64,000 nucleotides of DNA from the NCBI RefSeq assembly GCF_002332255.1, contig NZ_NRGW01000001.1, positions 868,001-932,000 of the forward strand, written 5' to 3'. The DNA is from Halomonas sp. JB37. Its GTDB lineage: Bacteria; Pseudomonadota; Gammaproteobacteria; Pseudomonadales; Halomonadaceae. The notes under the pieces were generated by a model that did no database searches, was not told the origin of the DNA, and worked only from the letters and a program-made list of their open reading frames with translations. A program made the translations under genes and the position numbers. Each line of letters opens with the position of its first letter. Position 1 is the first letter of the stretch. Below, one piece after another: positions 36,030-45,004 of the stretch.

Positions 36030-36203
36030 TCCGAATTGCGGACTTGGGGTTTAAGTAAGCTTGCTAAGTATTTGTGTGGAAAGCGTTAATTCGCACTGAC
36101 GGTAAGCGCCTGAACTTCATTCATAACGCTATGATCAATTGTCATTTGCCTATTTGGTGCAATTTGCCATTATGTCGCACTTATTTTGTGCAAAGCGGTG
36201 GCG

Positions 36204-36731
36204 ATGAAAACTTATCTGGGCAAGATGCGGGGGCAACGAAGAAAACGCGCCCGAGTGGGCTGGCAGGATGCGCTTTGGTCATGGATCGGAGCCTTTACCG
36301 GTATGGCGGTCATTTGCTGGCTTAGCTCGGCTTGGCTATCGCAGCAACTGCTAATCGTGGGCTCCTTTGGGGCAACGTCAGTGCTGATTTATGCAGCGCC
36401 TGAAAGCCCTTTTGCGCAGCCAAGCCACGTCCTATTTGGCAGTATGTTGTCGGCAGGTATTGGCGTTGCGTGCTATCAACTGCTGGGTACTTCTCCGCTT
36501 TCCATGTCGCTGGCCGTATCGCTATCGGTGCTTGGCATGCAGTTAACGCACACGGTCCACCCGCCAGGAGCGGCAGCGGCATTGATTGCTGTGGCGGGAG
36601 GTGCGAGCGTTCATCAATTGGGCTGGTGGTACCCGCTATTGCCGATTGGAGCGGGTAGCGTACTGATGCTGATCATCGCGATATTAGTCAATAATCTTGC
36701 CCGGCATCGCCGCTATCCAAACTACTGGTAG
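36204..36731 (+). CDS. HPP-family integral membrane protein
   Basis: 175 residues with four or five helices. The family name motif is present in LTHTVHPPGAAAALIAVAGG (about 112-131), preceded by VGSFGATSVLIYAAPESPFAQP. HPP proteins are linked to nitrite transport in some plants and cyanobacteria; the role here is unknown. ATG at 36204 is preferred to upstream TTG (36186). Confidence 0.85.
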   Translation: MKTYLGKMRGQRRKRARVGWQDALWSWIGAFTGMAVICWLSSAWLSQQLLIVGSFGATSVLIYAAPESPFAQPSHVLFGSMLSAGIGVACYQLLGTSPLSMSLAVSLSVLGMQLTHTVHPPGAAAALIAVAGGASVHQLGWWYPLLPIGAGSVLMLIIAILVNNLARHRRYPNYW

Positions 36732-36733
36732 CG

Positions 36734-37306
36734 TTAAAGAATCCTCAGCTGATGTTCTAAAGCAAAGATATGGTCGTCTTCGGCGCCCAGTTCACGTAGA
36801 GCGGTTGCAAGGTTTAGTAAGTACTCTTTATTAGCGCCGCTGGGCCCGTGTGCATTAGCAATTTGCTGGGCAATATCGGTAAGCGGTGCTTCACCTAGAA
36901 AGGCCGGATTATCGTCGCTGGCTAAATAAATAAGCCCTTCGCTTTGTTCTGTTCCATTGCCCTGCTTATCGACAAACGTCAGCGGCACTTTCTCCCGCAG
37001 GTATCCGTTTTTCTCCCTTACATCCAGGGGCGCCAAAACTTCAGGCGTAATGCGGTAGGCCATGCCGTGGCAAATCGCATTCTTGGCGCGTATCAGCGTC
37101 GCCACCCGCCCTGGCGTTTCAGGGGTGCCACGGTGATCATGGGAGCCCTGCCAAAACCGCCGCTCCCAGCCGGTGATAAACGCCGGGCGGCGCTCTAAAT
37201 AGGCAAAGTCCGCCTTCCAGATCAGCGAACCATAGCCAAATAGCCAAATCTCGGCATGGCCATCGAAGAAATTTCTTTGCTGGTTAAGCGCAGTGGTATC
37301 AAGCAT
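36734..37306 (-). CDS. chaC: glutathione-specific gamma-glutamylcyclotransferase
   Basis: 190 residues with the ChaC substrate motif FGYGSLIWKADF near residue 23, then RRFWQGSHDHRGTPETPGRVATLI. ChaC enzymes cleave glutathione to 5-oxoproline and Cys-Gly in the cytoplasm. It ends two bases from the convergent HPP gene. Confidence 0.9.
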   Translation of the reverse strand: MLDTTALNQQRNFFDGHAEIWLFGYGSLIWKADFAYLERRPAFITGWERRFWQGSHDHRGTPETPGRVATLIRAKNAICHGMAYRITPEVLAPLDVREKNGYLREKVPLTFVDKQGNGTEQSEGLIYLASDDNPAFLGEAPLTDIAQQIANAHGPSGANKEYLLNLATALRELGAEDDHIFALEHQLRIL

Positions 37307-37436
37307 CGGTATTAGGCAACGTTTTTAAGTCACATTTTTCAAGTAACATGGTGGGCAGCTATGGTGTAAAACCACCATCTTAACATGTCATGGATGATCA
37401 CCCACTTGATCGTCAAGACCCCAACATGAGGCTGCC

Positions 37437-38300
37437 ATGCGCGCGATTTTTTTGGTCGATAACGGCTCGCTACGAGCGCAGGCAACGCTGAATTTACGTG
37501 GCGTGGCGGCGTCGCTTAGTGAGCTTATGGGTGAAACCGTACAGGCTGCTTCGCTGCTGCACTCCAATAAGATTCCCGTGGAAGCCGTTGATGGCATTCC
37601 TGCCACGACGCTTGGCCCCGCCGCTGAGCGCAGCGCCGAGCAGGGGGCAACGGAGATTATCGTTTTGCCGTTTTTTTTCGGTCCGAGTAAAGCTCTCACC
37701 GGCTACCTGCCTGAACGCATGGCTACACTACAGGCGCGCTTTCCGCACGTTAAGATACGTGTGGCCCAGCCGCTGGTCGATGAGCGAGGCGATAATGATC
37801 TGCGCCTAGCTCATTTACTGGCTGATAACGTGCGCGAAAAGTACCCGACCGGCACTGCGCCTCGCGTGGCCTTGGTCGATCACGGCAGCCCGATCCCTGA
37901 GGTCACCGCTGTACGTAATCGCTTAGCGGGGCAGCTTAGCGTGCTGCTGGGCGATGATGTCACTAGCGTTACCGCTGCTTCTATGGAGCGCCGTGAGGGT
38001 GAAGAGTACCGATTTAACGAGCCACTGCTGGAAAGCCTGTTGGACTCGCCTGAATTCAGTGTAGGCCCGGTTATTTTAGCCATGCTGTTTCTTTCACCAG
38101 GCCGCCATGCAGGTGAGGGTGGTGACATTGCTGAGATTTACACAGCGGCCCAGCAGCGAAATCCACACTTAGAGATCAGCGTGACTCGGCTTGTGGGGGA
38201 GCATCCTGGCATTGTCGATATTTTGATCACTCGATTGCGCCAAGCGATTGATGATGAACGCTTTCTGCTCGATATTCTGGCAATTGCCGGAAACCACTAA
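37437..38300 (+). CDS. CbiX-like chelatase family protein with two repeats
   Basis: 287 residues made of two CbiX/SirB-like halves. In such chelatases a histidine in a GHGS-type motif binds the metal. The second half keeps it (ALVDHGSPIP, about residue 145) while the first reads FLVDNGS (residue 8 Asn). Other family stretches: IIVLPFFFGPSKALTGYLP and LAMLFLSPGRHAGEGGDI, the latter with a second histidine. A metal chelatase or metal-binding function is inferred; no tetrapyrrole genes are adjacent. Confidence 0.8.
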   Translation: MRAIFLVDNGSLRAQATLNLRGVAASLSELMGETVQAASLLHSNKIPVEAVDGIPATTLGPAAERSAEQGATEIIVLPFFFGPSKALTGYLPERMATLQARFPHVKIRVAQPLVDERGDNDLRLAHLLADNVREKYPTGTAPRVALVDHGSPIPEVTAVRNRLAGQLSVLLGDDVTSVTAASMERREGEEYRFNEPLLESLLDSPEFSVGPVILAMLFLSPGRHAGEGGDIAEIYTAAQQRNPHLEISVTRLVGEHPGIVDILITRLRQAIDDERFLLDILAIAGNH

Positions 38301-38398
38301 CGGATGGTGGATGAATACGCGCCCAAGAGCGCGTAGAATCGCGAGCCTTTCGTATAGTAAAACTGTCATTACAGGTATGCTAACCAGGGCTTTTTTTT

Positions 38399-39988
38399 GT
38401 GATCGCAACCGCCAATATCACCATGCAGTTTGGGGCTAAGCCCCTGTTTGAAAATGTTTCCGTTAAATTCAATAACGGCAACCGTTACGGCCTGATTGGC
38501 GCAAACGGCTGCGGAAAATCCACCTTTATGAAAATTTTAGGTGGTGATTTGGAGCCCTCTTCCGGCCAGGTGATGCTGGATAGCAGCACACGGCTAGGTA
38601 AACTGCGCCAGGATCAGTTCGCGTTTGAGAACGAGCGTGTGATCGATACCGTGATCATGGGCAACGTTGAGCTGTGGTCAATAGCCGCTGAACGTGAGCG
38701 TATTTATAGCTTGCCAGAAATGAGCGAAGAAGACGGCATGGCCGTCGCTGACCTTGAAGTACGCTTTGCTGAGTTGGACGGCTATACCGCCGAGCCGCGC
38801 GCTGGCGAACTGCTGCTGGGTTTGGGTATTCCTATTGAACAGCATACTGGCCCGATGAGTGAAGTCTCACCCGGCTGGAAACTGCGCGTGTTGCTGGCCC
38901 AGGCGCTGTTCTCTGATCCTGATGTGTTACTGCTGGATGAGCCTACCAACCACCTGGATATCAACACGATCCGCTGGTTGGAAGATATGCTTAAAGCGCG
39001 CAACAGCACCATGATCATCATTTCTCACGACCGCCACTTTCTGAATAGCGTATGCACGCACATGGCGGATCTGGACTACGGCGAGATTACCCTGTTCCCC
39101 GGTAATTATGATGATTACATGACCGCTGCTACCGCCGTTCGCGAGCGTCAGCACTCGGATAATGCCAAGAAAAAAGCGCAAATTGCTGAGCTGCAGCAGT
39201 TTGTTAGCCGTTTCTCTGCCAACGCCTCGAAAGCCAAGCAGGCCACATCGCGTGCGCGTCAAATCGATAAAATCAAACTCGAAGACATTAAGCCTTCCAG
39301 CCGCGTTAGTCCGTTTATCCGTTTTGATCAGGCCAAAAAAATTCACCGTAACGCCGTGAATGTGGATGCGATTACCAAAGCCTACGATGGCAACGCGCCG
39401 CTGTTTAAGCGCTTATCCATGACGGTTGAAGCCGGTGAGCGTATTGCCATTATCGGACCTAATGGTATCGGCAAAACCACGCTGCTTAAAACGCTGGCCG
39501 GCGAGTTGCACCCGGATGCTGGTGAGGTGAAATGGACGGAAGCGGCGGATGTGGGTGTTTTTGCCCAGGATCATGGCGATGATTTCGCTGTCGACGCTAC
39601 GTTGTTTGAGTGGATGTCTAGCTGGACCAATGGTGGTGAGCAAGTGGTTCGCGGCGCACTAGGGCGGATGCTGTTTTCCAGCGACGATATCGGCAAGTCG
39701 GTGAAGGTGATTTCCGGTGGTGAGCAGGGCCGTATGCTGTTTGGTAAGTTAATCCTTACTCAGCCCAACGTAATGCTGATGGATGAACCGACTAACCACC
39801 TGGATATGGAGTCTATCGAAGCGTTAAACCTAGCGTTGGAAAACTACCCCGGTACACTTATGTTTGTGAGCCACGATCGCGAGTTTGTGTCATCGCTGGC
39901 CACGCGCATTATTGATATGCAGCCAGAAGGCATTGTCGATTTCAGCGGCAGCTATGACGACTACCTGCGCAGCCAGGGCGTTGTTTAA
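38399..39988 (+). CDS. ybiT: ABC-F family ATPase, YbiT type
   Basis: 529 residues, two ATP-binding domains in one chain without membrane segments. Walker A motifs are GANGCGKST and GPNGIGKTT; signatures VSPGWKLR and ISGGEQGRM; Walker [13 protein letters not shown] and [12 protein letters not shown]. The inter-domain linker ([20 protein letters not shown]) is nearly identical to YbiT. ABC-F proteins act on the ribosome. It starts with GTG at 38399. Confidence 0.93.
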   Translation: MIATANITMQFGAKPLFENVSVKFNNGNRYGLIGANGCGKSTFMKILGGDLEPSSGQVMLDSSTRLGKLRQDQFAFENERVIDTVIMGNVELWSIAAERERIYSLPEMSEEDGMAVADLEVRFAELDGYTAEPRAGELLLGLGIPIEQHTGPMSEVSPGWKLRVLLAQALFSDPDVLLLDEPTNHLDINTIRWLEDMLKARNSTMIIISHDRHFLNSVCTHMADLDYGEITLFPGNYDDYMTAATAVRERQHSDNAKKKAQIAELQQFVSRFSANASKAKQATSRARQIDKIKLEDIKPSSRVSPFIRFDQAKKIHRNAVNVDAITKAYDGNAPLFKRLSMTVEAGERIAIIGPNGIGKTTLLKTLAGELHPDAGEVKWTEAADVGVFAQDHGDDFAVDATLFEWMSSWTNGGEQVVRGALGRMLFSSDDIGKSVKVISGGEQGRMLFGKLILTQPNVMLMDEPTNHLDMESIEALNLALENYPGTLMFVSHDREFVSSLATRIIDMQPEGIVDFSGSYDDYLRSQGVV

Positions 39989-40082
39989 GGGACAACACGC
40001 TGATTAAGTAGCGTCAGTGGCGGGCACTCGATCAGCATCGAGACGCTCGCCCTGGAATATCTCGTGATATTTGCTCATTCAA

Positions 40083-40550
40083 TTAACGTCGATTAAGCCG
40101 CCAAATAGAAGCATTGAGTGCCAGCGCAAGAGCTACCCACAGCCAGTAGGGCACCATTAGCCATGCGGCTAGGGTACTCACCTGTGAAAACACCGCAATA
40201 GCGACCGTTATCAGGCTCAGTAGCCCCACGATATCGGCAAGCGCTGCAACAATCTGCTTACGGCCAAAGAACAGCCAAGACCACGCAGCATTAACCAGTA
40301 ACTGCAGTGCGTAAACGACTAAACCCGCTGTCCGCCAAGATGAGTGATCGGCCATATACAGTCGCCATGCGGCTATCGCCATCAATATATACAGTATTCC
40401 CCAGGCGATCGGGAACGCGATATCTGGCGGTGTCCAGGAAGGCTTGCTCAGTTCGCGATACCAGCTGTCAGGCCGAAAGCGTGCGCCTGTACTCGCCGTT
40501 AATCCCACCAGCGCTATCGAAATCAGTAACACAATCAGTGATTCAAGCAT
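40083..40550 (-). CDS. tspO: TspO/MBR-family membrane protein
   Basis: 155 residues and five helices. The family motif WTPPDIAFPIAWGILYILMAIAAW and AAWSWLFFGRKQ are clear. TspO proteins bind porphyrins and cholesterol-like ligands and influence tetrapyrrole or stress responses; a link with the haem genes elsewhere in the window is only a possibility. Confidence 0.92.
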   Translation of the reverse strand: MLESLIVLLISIALVGLTASTGARFRPDSWYRELSKPSWTPPDIAFPIAWGILYILMAIAAWRLYMADHSSWRTAGLVVYALQLLVNAAWSWLFFGRKQIVAALADIVGLLSLITVAIAVFSQVSTLAAWLMVPYWLWVALALALNASIWRLNRR

Positions 40551-40613
40551 TTTAACGCTGCTCCTTTAGCGCAGAGAGTAATAGCCTACCAGCGTTTGAA
40601 AAGGAGTAGGCAT

Positions 40614-40642
40614 AAAAAAAGCACCGCGTGAGCGGTGCTTTT
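40614..40642 (-). terminator. Rho-independent terminator of the ene-reductase gene
   Basis: An 11-bp stem AAAAGCACCGC / GCGGTGCTTTT with GTGA loop is followed on the minus strand by a T-run. It lies 38 bp beyond the stop of the ene-reductase gene. Confidence 0.88.
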
Positions 40643-40679
40643 CTCGCATAGCCTTTTAGCCGTGCGCTAAGCGCATACC

Positions 40680-41798
40680 TTAGCTGCGACGATCATAGCC
40701 GTTATCCATAAACGGGTAGTCGGTGTAACCCTTCTCGTCACCGCCATAGAACGTTTCATGGTTCGGCTGGGTGAGCGGTGCGTTAACGCGGAAGCGTTCC
40801 GGCAGATCAGGGTTGGCAATATACGGACGGCCAAAGGCAATGGCGTCGGTCGTATTTTCACCAATGCGAGCTTCGGCGCGTTCGGCATCGTAGTTGCCAC
40901 AGTAAATCAAGCTGCCGCTAAAGCGCTCGCGCATCTGCGCACGGAAACCGTCAGGGAAGGTGATATCGCCACCGGCCCAGTTGGGTTCGTTCAGGTGCAG
41001 ATAGGCAAGACCGCGCTTGGAAAGCTGCTCGGCCATGTAAAACGCCATGGCTTCTGGCTCGTCGTCGGTCAGGCCAAAGAGCTCGATAAATGGCGTCATG
41101 CGGATGCCCACCCGATCACCGCCAAATACATCAACCACTGCGTCGACGACTTCTAGCGGGAAACGGGCACGGTTTTCCAGCGAGCCGCCGTATTGGTCGG
41201 TACGCTTGTTAGAGCCGGTCGCCAGGAACTGATTCAGCAAGTAGGCGTTGGCTGCATGGACTTCGACCATATCGAAACCAGCACGCTTAGCGCGCTCAGC
41301 CGCTTGGCGGTAGTCGTCGACAATGCCCGAGATCTCATCGGTTTCCAGCGCACGCGGTGTGCTGGTGGGGTGCTGGCCCGCAGTGCCGTCTTCAAACTCG
41401 ACGAAGCACTGGGCGCCTTCGCCTTTCAGCGCGCTGGGCGCAACCGGCTGCTGGCCGTCCGGTTGAACCATTTCGTGTGACACACGACCAACGTGCCATA
41501 GCTGAAGTGCAATGCGGCCGCCTTTAGCGTGCACCGCGCTGACCACACCTTTCCAACCGGCTTCTTGGGCATCAGTCCATATGCCTGGCGTATAAACATA
41601 GCCACGGGCGGTGGGAGAAATGTTGGTGGCTTCGCTGATGATCAACCCTGCGCCCGCGCGTTGGCCGTAGTAAGCTTCCTGCATCTTGCCGGGTACGCTG
41701 TCCGGGGTACGTGAACGCGTCAGCGGCGCCATGATAATGCGGTTAGGAAGAGACAGGCTGCCCAGCTGAATGGGCGTAAAGAGTGTTTCGAAAGCCAT
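40680..41798 (-). CDS. nemA: NemA-like ene-reductase (old yellow enzyme family)
   Basis: 372-residue FMN enzyme. ATG at 41798 has GGAG upstream. N-terminal LFTPIQLGSLSLPNRIIMAPLTRSR, substrate-binding HAANAYLLNQFLATGSNKRTDQYGGS and AFGRPYIANPDLPERF are typical of NemA/xenobiotic reductases. It reduces activated alkenes, maleimides or nitro compounds with NAD(P)H. Confidence 0.92.
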   Translation of the reverse strand: MAFETLFTPIQLGSLSLPNRIIMAPLTRSRTPDSVPGKMQEAYYGQRAGAGLIISEATNISPTARGYVYTPGIWTDAQEAGWKGVVSAVHAKGGRIALQLWHVGRVSHEMVQPDGQQPVAPSALKGEGAQCFVEFEDGTAGQHPTSTPRALETDEISGIVDDYRQAAERAKRAGFDMVEVHAANAYLLNQFLATGSNKRTDQYGGSLENRARFPLEVVDAVVDVFGGDRVGIRMTPFIELFGLTDDEPEAMAFYMAEQLSKRGLAYLHLNEPNWAGGDITFPDGFRAQMRERFSGSLIYCGNYDAERAEARIGENTTDAIAFGRPYIANPDLPERFRVNAPLTQPNHETFYGGDEKGYTDYPFMDNGYDRRS

Positions 41799-41910
41799 CA
41801 AATAAGCTCCTTTGGAACGCTATGATAAACAAGTAAGGCGCAGAATAGACCAGTTTACTAGTTAACGCCAATCGAATCTTTTTTGGCACTGTCTGTGCTT
41901 AATACTGTGC

Positions 41911-43308
41911 TTAATAGCCCACCAAGTGGCCGATGATCAGCGCAACCCACGCCAGACCGTACACCATCACCATAAAGGGCAGAATCGCTTTTAGCCACTG
42001 AGCGTATGACACGCGCCCGAGTGCCAGCATGGCCAGCGTACCGCCTGACGTAGGAATAATGAGGTTGGTTAAGCCGTCACCAATCTGAAATGCAGTGATC
42101 ATCAACTGGCGGCTCATGCCAACGAGATCAGCGACAGGGATAAGAATTGGCATGGTGACTAGCGCCTGGCCGGAACCAGAAGGAATAAACAGGTTGATAA
42201 CGCCCTGTACTACGCTGGCCATAATGGCAGCAAATACGGATGGAATGCCGTCGATCAACGTACTCAACGCATTAACAATGGTGTCGATAATTAATGCTTG
42301 CTCAAGAATCACCTGAATAGACGCCGCTACCCCAATCACCAGCGCTCCTGCAGTGACGCTAGCGGCACCTTCCATCAGCTGTTTAACAATGCCATTCGCA
42401 GACAGGCCGTTGATCGCCCCAATGAGGATCGCCAAAATCAGGAAAACGCCGGCAATTTCATTGATATACCAGCCGCGGGTGAAGACTCCTACCAGCATGG
42501 CGATCAAGCCACCCACAAACACGACCATCGTCAAAATGTCGCGTTTGGTCAGGCTATATTCGCTGAGCGGTTTGCTAAGCGACTCGGCATTATCAGGCTC
42601 GTCAAACTCCATGTTGACGACGCGCTTGCAGATATACAGCGAGAGCAGGCCCAGCGATGACACTACCAATAGCGTGCGCAGCCAAGCGCCTGAGAACGTC
42701 GGTAGCTCGGCGATACCTTGAGCAACGCCCACGGTATACGGGTTAATAGGCGACAGCGCAAAGCCAATGCCAATGCCCCCAACGGCCATTGCGACACCCA
42801 CCAAGCTTGAGCAGCCAATCGCGCTGGCAATCAGTATGGCAATCGGCACTAGGGCAATGTTGTTTTCAAAGCCAACGGCCACGCCAAAAAAACCGTAAAT
42901 AAAAGTGCCGACTACGATGATGATGTTACGGCGCTCAACGCCTACGCGGTTAACCGCTACGCCAATGGCATTCTCTAATGCACCGGTTTTTTGCAGAATA
43001 TGAAAGAGCCCGCCCGCGATGAATACGATAAATAGGTAGCGCGAGGCAGCGACAAGCCCTTCAGGAATGGCCACAAAAATATTAAACAGCGGGATGTTGG
43101 CTACATTTTCCAAATAGGTAAATGAGCCGGGGACCACCATCGTTCGGCCGTTTTGCGTGACGCGCTCAAATTCGCCGGCGGGAATAATAAACGTCAGTAA
43201 ATACGTCGCCACGAGGATAAGAAAGATAAGCACCATGGGATCAGGAACCGCCTGATACCATTTTTTAGGCGAGCGAGAAGCCGCTGCCGCAGCATTTTTT
43301 TCAACCAT
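41911..43308 (-). CDS. YfcC/DcuC-family transporter
   Basis: 465 residues from ATG at 43308 (AAGGG upstream), about twelve helices. The motif GAQ-type signature is replaced by the YfcC pattern (FGVAVGFENNIALVPIAI, IPSGSGQALVTMPILIPVADLVG, PTSGGTLAMLALG). Members are predicted uptake or exchange carriers for basic amino acids, peptides or C4 acids; the substrate here is unknown. Confidence 0.85.
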   Translation of the reverse strand: MVEKNAAAAASRSPKKWYQAVPDPMVLIFLILVATYLLTFIIPAGEFERVTQNGRTMVVPGSFTYLENVANIPLFNIFVAIPEGLVAASRYLFIVFIAGGLFHILQKTGALENAIGVAVNRVGVERRNIIIVVGTFIYGFFGVAVGFENNIALVPIAILIASAIGCSSLVGVAMAVGGIGIGFALSPINPYTVGVAQGIAELPTFSGAWLRTLLVVSSLGLLSLYICKRVVNMEFDEPDNAESLSKPLSEYSLTKRDILTMVVFVGGLIAMLVGVFTRGWYINEIAGVFLILAILIGAINGLSANGIVKQLMEGAASVTAGALVIGVAASIQVILEQALIIDTIVNALSTLIDGIPSVFAAIMASVVQGVINLFIPSGSGQALVTMPILIPVADLVGMSRQLMITAFQIGDGLTNLIIPTSGGTLAMLALGRVSYAQWLKAILPFMVMVYGLAWVALIIGHLVGY

Positions 43309-43463
43309 GGAAATACCCTTAATGAGATGAGTCGTAGCGTGAGCGCTCACTGGCGTCTTACTTAGCGTGACGCATGATAAATCAAGGGGGTACGGAAACG
43401 TATACTGGCCAAGTGTTGATTCCAGTTAAAAACGCATGGGATGCCAAAAATACACGGCGCTGG

Positions 43464-43835
43464 TTAATGGCGTTGCCAGAGCCACCGGCGTTTGGTGGGC
43501 GTATCAATATGCTGTAAGGCATTCGACAGCGACCGCCTGATAGCAGCTAACTGGCGATAGCAGACAGCGCTGCTCAGTACGCCAGGGCACTGCTTGAGTA
43601 GCAGTTCGCACTGTTGTGACGCCAGATAAAGCTGTTCCGTTGTCGACGGAGAAAATAGTGGTTGCGACTGATGGCCACAGCGTGAGAGCTCCCGCGCCAG
43701 CATGGAAAGCATGCTGGTATCCATCCAGCAGGGCAGCGGGTCTTCTAGGCGGCCAGCAATAGAGTGCTGAACTGCTTCAAAAGAGGTGCGCAAAAACATG
43801 ACTGTTTGGCGAAGTTGCCGCTGCTCGCTCGTCAT
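43464..43835 (-). CDS. hypothetical protein with upstream Fur-like box
   Basis: 123 residues, mostly helical and soluble, with four cysteines and no motif I recognise. A 19-bp Fur-like sequence lies 65-83 bp upstream, so the gene might respond to iron. The reading frame has ordinary codon use for this genome, which favours a real gene. Confidence 0.55.
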   Translation of the reverse strand: MTSEQRQLRQTVMFLRTSFEAVQHSIAGRLEDPLPCWMDTSMLSMLARELSRCGHQSQPLFSPSTTEQLYLASQQCELLLKQCPGVLSSAVCYRQLAAIRRSLSNALQHIDTPTKRRWLWQRH

Positions 43836-43899
43836 CTCACTGATCCCTCGCGCTTATGGCTTTCGATGGTGTTGCTGGCCGGAAAACCAATTTTAAGAA

Positions 43900-43918
43900 G
43901 AAAGTGTTTCTCATTTGC
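43900..43918. promoter_or_regulatory. weak Fur-box candidate
   Basis: On the minus strand GCAAATGAGAAACACTTTC matches the Fur consensus at about 13 of 19 positions, in the 292-bp gap between a hypothetical gene and the NYN-domain gene. No other gene is visible in this gap. Confidence 0.35.
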
Positions 43919-44127
43919 ATTTGTGGTGACGATAGCGCTAAGCCGAGTTATTGTCAAAAGTTGTGTATATTCGCTTGAGTGGCCTCGTGTCTTACTGATC
44001 GACAAAGGGCACATTCCCCTTTGATAATCCGAGCCGAGTATTTGCATTACAGAGTTGTACCGCGAACATGGCATACGCTTGGGGCGCTAAGTGATTGCTG
44101 ACTTACTTAACAGGAAAGCGCTACCTT

Positions 44128-44604
44128 ATGCACAAAGTTGCGATATTTGTTGATACACAGAACGTCTACTACACCACGCGTGACGCGTATCGAAAAAACT
44201 TCGATTACAACAAATTCTGGGCACAGGCTACCGCTAACAGAGAGGTTGTAGCTGCGTTTTGCTATGCCATCAATAAAGGCGACAAAAAACAGCGCGAGTT
44301 CCAAAACATACTCAGAGCGATTGGTTTTGAGGTGAAGCTCAAGCCGTTTATTCAGCGTGCAGACGGCTCTGCCAAAGGTGACTGGGACGTCGGTATTACC
44401 CTCGATGCGATTGAGTACGCGGAAAAGGCCGATGTCATCGTTCTGGTCTCAGGCGACGGCGATTTTGATTTGCTCGCCCATAAAATCCGCACGGTGCATG
44501 GCAAGAAAGTGGAAGTGTATGGCGTGCCCCAGCTGACCGCCGCCTCGCTGATGAACGAGGCGAGCGAGTTTATCCCTATAGAAGGGGATCTGCTGCTGCG
44601 CTAA
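44128..44604 (+). CDS. NYN-domain (LabA/PIN-like) putative ribonuclease
   Basis: 158 residues from ATG at 44128 (a TTG-type extension to 44095 is unlikely). Acidic catalytic-type residues are in VAIFVDTQNVYYT, GDWDVGITLDAIEYAEKADVIVLVSGDGDFDLLA and the end VPQLTAASLMNEASEFIPI. NYN proteins are PIN-like metal-dependent RNases or regulators of RNA processing. No partner gene is adjacent. Confidence 0.88.
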   Translation: MHKVAIFVDTQNVYYTTRDAYRKNFDYNKFWAQATANREVVAAFCYAINKGDKKQREFQNILRAIGFEVKLKPFIQRADGSAKGDWDVGITLDAIEYAEKADVIVLVSGDGDFDLLAHKIRTVHGKKVEVYGVPQLTAASLMNEASEFIPIEGDLLLR

Positions 44605-44655
44605 CTGACGTTAGCGCAGGTGGCCTGCCCTAAATCCTATTAACTGACTGTTCAT

Positions 44656-44684
44656 CTATCTATTTACCTATCTATTTATCTATG
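44656..44684. repeat. 12-bp tandem repeat, about 2.4 units
   Basis: CTATCTATTTAC and CTATCTATTTAT follow each other and a partial third unit begins CTATG. It lies between the NYN gene and the broken HxlR regulator, where no intact gene is present. Confidence 0.6.
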
Positions 44685-44765
44685 CGCTCAGCGCTTCTTT
44701 TATCATCAAGCTTGCAAGCCGAAAGAGCAATAAAGCAGCCACGCCACATATAAAAAAGGCCCTCG

Positions 44766-44969
44766 CGAACCCTCAAAAGATTGGAGCAGAATGGCTTTAT
44801 CACGCGGACGCTCTACGCTGAAGTCCCTCCACGAGTGGAATATACTCTCACCCCGCTGGGCCATTCTTTTCTTGAGCCAATGCAACCGCTGATGGCGTGG
44901 GCCGATACGCATCACCGCACCATTGTGGCTGCGCGTCTTCGCTATCAGGCCGCTCAACGGCAGGCCTGA
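44766..44969 (+). pseudogene. HxlR-family regulator remnant (C-terminal half only)
   Basis: About 66 codons read RTLKRLEQNGFITRTLYAEVPPRVEYTLTPLG..., the second half of an HxlR winged-helix domain (recognition helix end, wing and dimer helix). HxlR proteins are normally 110-130 residues; here an in-frame stop at 44751 precedes the homology and I find no N-terminal half in any frame. A TTG-initiated product from 44781 is possible but would lack DNA-binding helices. Confidence 0.75.
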
Positions 44970-45004
44970 TGCCCAGCATGAAAGTATTTGAAGTCATACT
45001 GAGG

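Noticed and set aside
40027..40042. Hairpin CTCGAT-CAGC-ATCGAG after the ABC-F gene as a terminator
   Set aside because: No T-run follows on either strand and the stem is short.
44781..44969. Intact small gene of 62 codons
   Set aside because: The product is only the second half of an HxlR domain and would begin at a TTG; better read as a remnant.
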